Shown here piece after piece: positions 5,806 to 8,519 of a stretch of 8,519 bases of DNA. The position numbers and the translations under genes were made by a program. Position 1 is the first letter of the stretch, and each line of letters opens with the position of its first letter. The notes beneath the pieces are model-generated. The model was not told where the DNA came from and did no database searches. It saw nothing but the letters and a program-made list of their open reading frames with translations. This stretch comes from Bacteriovoracaceae bacterium UBA7695 (GTDB lineage Bacteria > Bdellovibrionota > Bacteriovoracia > Bacteriovoracales > Bacteriovoracaceae), in assembly GCA_002482685.1 (NCBI GenBank), contig DLGL01000043.1:6454-14972 (forward strand). Reading direction: 5' to 3'.

Positions 5806-6873
5806 ATGAAATTTTTAATTTTAACTGCTTTGTTACTTTCTTGTACCCATTCTCAAAAAGGATCCACAGTGATTGATTTTTATACCCTTAATGGACTTGG
5901 TGGATTATCCGGACTTTCGTTTGTTGAAGAAAATAGCGAGCAAATTACTTTTTGGACACTTACCGATCGCGGTCCAAATGCTGAAGAAATTAAAACGAAG
6001 GATCCTAAAATTGTTCTGCGACCATTTTTAAAACCTGAATATAGACCAAAGGTTATAAAGTTTTCCGTAAACAAGACATCCAAAGAAGTCACCATACTTA
6101 AGGAAATTGAATTAGGGCTTAGTGGACTTCCTAATTTAGAATCTCATGAATTTCCAGTGGATAGGTTTGGAAAAACAATTCCAAAAGACCTTCATGGAAT
6201 CGACCCCGAATCAATTTGTTTTAGCAGAGATAACATCTGGATAGGGGAGGAATATGGACCATCGATATTAAAATTTTCACTTGAAGGAAAACTAATAAAA
6301 CGTTTTGTGCCTGTAAACAGTTACCCAGAGGATTCTGGCTTTGTTCAGGAACTTCCTTCACAGATTAAGTCGAGAAAGTTGAACAGAGGTTTTGAAGGAT
6401 TGGCCTGTGATGGTGACAAAGTTTATGCTGTCTTACAAAGTCCACTCCCGGCAGATGGAAAAAATGTTCTCATCTTTGAATTCAATATCCATACAGAAAA
6501 GGTAGAAAGATCTTTCTATTATCCACTTGATTCTCTAAAGGCAGATAAAATTGGTGATCTTGATTTTCGTAACGGGAAATTCTACATTATCGAACAGAAT
6601 AGTCAGGTTGGACCGGAAAGCTTTCACAGAGTGTATGAATTTGAACTTTCATCGGCTGATATGAATGGATTGCTTACAAAAAAACTGAGGGCCGATCTTA
6701 CAAAACTAGGTTTTGATTTTGCTGATAAACTTGAGGGTCTTGCCGTGATGCCTGACGGACGGCTTTCAGTTGTTAACGACAATGACTTCGGACTCTCTGG
6801 TAAATGGAGTGATAAGTCCGGAGAAGCTCCATTAGACCCGGATAAGAAGTCTGTGTTAGGAATTATTCCCTAA
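5806..6873 (+). CDS. Esterase-like phytase family lipoprotein (beta-propeller)
   Basis: I take the ATG at 5806 (355 residues) rather than the one at 5710. The internal start gives a compact lipoprotein signal, MKFLILTALLLSC, with lipobox LLSC and cysteine 13. The longer form would bury it behind 32 residues with no export logic. The mature protein follows the esterase-like phytase family (PF13449 type) in order: GLGGLSGLSF (30-39), FWTLTDRGPN (49-58), HGIDPESICFSRDNIWIGEE (130-149) with YGPSILKF directly after, NRGFEGLACDG (193-203), IGDLDFRNGKFYIIEQNS (249-266) and LEGLAVMPDGRLSVVNDNDF (309-328). These Asp/Glu/Asn-rich loops are the usual metal-binding, repeating elements of a beta-propeller. 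Relatives are exported phosphoesterase-like proteins, but the substrate cannot be told here. The +2 residue Thr favours the outer membrane. No convincing Shine-Dalgarno is visible. The gene is divergent from the DUF454 gene. Confidence 0.88.
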   Translation: MKFLILTALLLSCTHSQKGSTVIDFYTLNGLGGLSGLSFVEENSEQITFWTLTDRGPNAEEIKTKDPKIVLRPFLKPEYRPKVIKFSVNKTSKEVTILKEIELGLSGLPNLESHEFPVDRFGKTIPKDLHGIDPESICFSRDNIWIGEEYGPSILKFSLEGKLIKRFVPVNSYPEDSGFVQELPSQIKSRKLNRGFEGLACDGDKVYAVLQSPLPADGKNVLIFEFNIHTEKVERSFYYPLDSLKADKIGDLDFRNGKFYIIEQNSQVGPESFHRVYEFELSSADMNGLLTKKLRADLTKLGFDFADKLEGLAVMPDGRLSVVNDNDFGLSGKWSDKSGEAPLDPDKKSVLGIIP

Positions 6874-6894
6874 TGTTGGGCCAAGGTTAAGATC

Positions 6895-6923
6895 AAGTCA
6901 GGCTTGGATGAACACATTGTAAT
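6895..6923 (+). promoter_or_regulatory. Weak candidate promoter before the acyltransferase gene
   Basis: TGTAAT (6918-6923) is one mismatch from the -10 consensus. AAGTCA (6895-6900), 17 bases before it, matches the -35 consensus at only three positions. It lies in the 78-bp gap after the phytase-like gene, in which I see no convincing terminator. The acyltransferase gene could therefore be read from this site, from upstream, or both. Confidence 0.22.
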
Positions 6924-6951
6924 TAGATCTAAGCTCTGATGTCCTAAGGGA

Positions 6952-7758
6952 ATGAAATATTTAAAATTCCTTGGGTTTGTTTTTTTCATTTTAAGTTACT
7001 TCTGTTGTTGTCTGCCTCTGTATCCAATATTTATCTTTTTTCCAAACCTTGTGCGAAAAATTCTTATCAATGTTGTTTCCGTTCATTCCAAAGCAATGTT
7101 ATGGGTTCTTGATATAAATGTAACAGCATTTAACATCGAGTATTCAAGGGCCTATTCCAATTTTTTAGTAGTAAGTAATCACTTGTCTTACCTGGATATT
7201 CTCATTCTTGCCTCTAAATTACCTTCCTGTTATGTCACTTCACTTGAGGTCAAACGCACTCCTTTCCTGGGGCAGCTTACCCAACTTGCTGGTTGTTTAT
7301 ATGTGGACAGAAACACCCGTCAAAATCTTTCTCAGGAGGTGAGTGAACTCAGGGAGGCTTTAAATTCAGGCTTTAACGTAACTATCTTTCCTGAGGCTAC
7401 TTCAACTAATGGTGAAGAAGTTTTGAGATTCAGACGTCCACTTTTTGAAGCCTCTATTGCAACCGGCAAGCCTATTTTGCCTGTTACCATTAATTATAAA
7501 ACTATCAATTCGAAAGAAGTCAGTTTTCAGAATAGAGATTATCTCTGTTGGTATGGGGATATGGAATTCTTCGGACATTTTATAACGCTTCTTACACAGA
7601 AAAATATAACGGTTGAAGTTGTCTTGGCGGAGCCATTTTTACCGACGCTTCTGCCATTATTAGACCTTGCTCAGATTAGTCACCAGAAAGTCTCAGAGTC
7701 ATTCAGAACTTTCAAACCATTGCCAGGGAGGCAATATGATCAAAACACAAATTTATGA
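6952..7758 (+). CDS. PlsC-like 1-acylglycerol-3-phosphate (lysophospholipid) acyltransferase
   Basis: This encodes 268 residues with a hydrophobic N-terminal membrane segment (about 5-35, rich in Phe, Cys, Leu and Pro) and the four glycerolipid acyltransferase blocks. Block I is NHLSYLD (76-82), with catalytic His77 and Asp82 in the H-x(4)-D motif. Block II is GCLYVDR (114-120). Block III is FPEAT (146-150), with Ala where most members have Gly. Block IV is KPILPVTINY (173-182). Family members transfer an acyl chain from acyl-CoA or acyl-ACP to a lysolipid at the inner membrane; the acceptor here is not evident. An in-frame TGA at 6937-6939 rules out a longer start. The only purine-rich site, AAGGGA (6946-6951), abuts the ATG, an unusually short spacing, so initiation may be weak. 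The 3' end overlaps the following GNAT-like gene by 23 bp, suggesting coupled expression and perhaps a shared pathway. Confidence 0.92.
   Translation: MKYLKFLGFVFFILSYFCCCLPLYPIFIFFPNLVRKILINVVSVHSKAMLWVLDINVTAFNIEYSRAYSNFLVVSNHLSYLDILILASKLPSCYVTSLEVKRTPFLGQLTQLAGCLYVDRNTRQNLSQEVSELREALNSGFNVTIFPEATSTNGEEVLRFRRPLFEASIATGKPILPVTINYKTINSKEVSFQNRDYLCWYGDMEFFGHFITLLTQKNITVEVVLAEPFLPTLLPLLDLAQISHQKVSESFRTFKPLPGRQYDQNTNL
7725..7731 (+). promoter_or_regulatory. Strong Shine-Dalgarno inside the acyltransferase gene for the GNAT-like gene
   Basis: AGGGAGG lies four bases before the ATG at 7736 and within the last codons of the acyltransferase gene. It decides the start of the downstream gene and implies that the 23-bp overlap is genuine. 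Confidence 0.75.
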
Positions 7759-8519
7759 CAGACCTGGAAGTTATATGAGTTCATCGGAACTCAAAAAACT
7801 TCACGATGAAATATACTCAGTGGCCGCTGCATGCCTTGATGAGATCCCTCATTATCAGTGTTTGACGGGAGAGAGAGGTGAATACTCACGACTGATTATA
7901 GCCGTTGCTAGAAACTCTCAAGGTAGAATGTTGGGGTTTTGCTCATCCTATATTCTTAAGACGTCGAGTGGAAAAGATATTCTTCACCTAGGGCTTACCT
8001 GTGTTACACCGCTGGCACGTCAGCTTGGTCTTACCCACAAGCTGACTAGTAAAGTAGTGATGACATATTTGTTTAAATACTCTCTTTTTAAACCGGCGTG
8101 GATTTCCAATGTCGCTTGTGTCATATCAAGTCTGGGGAACGTGGCCCTTCATTTTGAAGATGTTTTTCCTTCACCTTTTGTTTCAGTAGCTACTCCAGTC
8201 CATATTGAGCTTGCTCAGGCAATTAATCGTCAGTTTAGGAATGAATTATATATTGGTAAAAATGCTGTCTTTAACGAAAGGTCATTTGTTTTCGAGAACA
8301 GTGTCAGTGGGACGATGTTTGAAAAATCGGAGAGCGACAAAAGATTTTTTCATCGAGATAAGGAATTAACGGATTTTTATTTAAGAAAGATGGATTTTTC
8401 TAACGGGGATGAAATACTCCAGGTAGGAAAAGTGAGCTTATTAACCTATCCAAAATATCTGCTTAAAAATGCGAGAAGAAAATTAAAAAAAACGAAAATG
8501 TACCCTGCACTTGCCGAAG
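7736..8519 (+). CDS. GNAT-fold acyl/acetyltransferase-like protein, 3' end outside the window
   Basis: The frame stays open from the ATG at 7736 to the last base, giving 261 residues with no stop, so the C-terminus is missing. Residues 51-107 fit a GNAT core. RLIIAVARNSQGRMLGFCSS (52-71) has the typical strand-turn-strand with a Gly before the second strand. ILHLGLTCVTPLARQLGLTH (82-101) resembles motif A, where V-x-P is followed by R-Q-L-G-L-T in place of the usual R/Q-x-x-G-x-G/A pyrophosphate loop. N135 with ALHFEDVFP (137-145) resembles the family's N-x-x-A...Y-x-x-x-G-F region. Beyond about residue 180 the sequence is charged and unfamiliar, so the protein is larger than a simple acetyltransferase. 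The start is fixed by AGGGAGG. It overlaps the PlsC-like gene by 23 bp, suggesting coupled function. The acceptor is unknown. GNAT assignment is moderate because no motif is perfect. Confidence 0.65.
   Translation, partial: MIKTQIYDRPGSYMSSSELKKLHDEIYSVAAACLDEIPHYQCLTGERGEYSRLIIAVARNSQGRMLGFCSSYILKTSSGKDILHLGLTCVTPLARQLGLTHKLTSKVVMTYLFKYSLFKPAWISNVACVISSLGNVALHFEDVFPSPFVSVATPVHIELAQAINRQFRNELYIGKNAVFNERSFVFENSVSGTMFEKSESDKRFFHRDKELTDFYLRKMDFSNGDEILQVGKVSLLTYPKYLLKNARRKLKKTKMYPALAE

Noticed and set aside
5880..6095. A 71-codon minus-strand frame opposite the phytase-like gene
   Set aside because: Antisense to conserved family motifs and has no initiation signal.
6881..6907. CCAAG/CTTGG inverted repeat after the phytase-like gene as a terminator
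   Set aside because: Five base pairs with a 17-base loop and no T-tract behind it; not convincing.
1..8519. CRISPR array, tRNA, insertion sequence, phage or defence system genes
   Set aside because: I found no regularly spaced repeats, cloverleaf, transposase or integrase motifs, terminal inverted repeats, or nuclease/toxin-antitoxin signatures.

Overview
The window is 8.5 kb of AT-rich bacterial DNA (roughly 40% G+C by eye). It is densely coded, with short gaps, overlapping start and stop codons, and many exported proteins or lipoproteins. Signal peptides, lipoboxes, a likely outer-membrane barrel and a periplasmic-type metallopeptidase point to a diderm (Gram-negative) bacterium. The combination of low G+C, many small unassignable lipoproteins and secreted peptidoglycan-enzyme-like proteins would suit a Bdellovibrionota/Bacteriovoracia-like organism. 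That placement is an impression, not a demonstration. I see no tRNA, rRNA, CRISPR array, insertion sequence or phage gene, and no gene-free stretch reaches 300 bases.

Region A (1-1894, plus strand) is a tight four-gene block. It holds a probable 3' fragment of an unrecognised protein, a small membrane-anchored protein, and two lipoproteins. Successive genes are 6 bp apart, overlap by 4 bp (ATGA) and overlap by 11 bp, so they are very likely one transcript and probably one envelope-located assembly of unknown function. An AT-rich hairpin straddles the last stop codon, and a second hairpin overlaps the ribosome binding site of the next gene.

Region B (1942-2841, plus strand) is a DUF72 (YecE-like) TIM-barrel protein. 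Its stop codon overlaps the stop of a convergent gene.

Region C (2838-5644, minus strand), in transcription order, holds a DUF454/YbaN-like inner-membrane protein, a bidirectional-looking intrinsic terminator, a secreted LAS-type (MepA/M15/M74-like) metallopeptidase with a long N-terminal region, and a probable outer-membrane beta-barrel protein 44 bp behind it. The last two look like a peptidoglycan/outer-membrane pair.

Region D (5806-8519, plus strand) holds a lipoprotein of the esterase-like phytase beta-propeller family, then a PlsC-like acyltransferase overlapping by 23 bp a GNAT-fold protein that runs off the right edge. The acyltransferase and GNAT genes are probably translationally coupled and may act in one lipid or acyl-modification pathway. 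Overall the window is about building and remodelling the cell envelope. The least explained parts are the four-gene block on the left and the acyltransferase/GNAT pair on the right.
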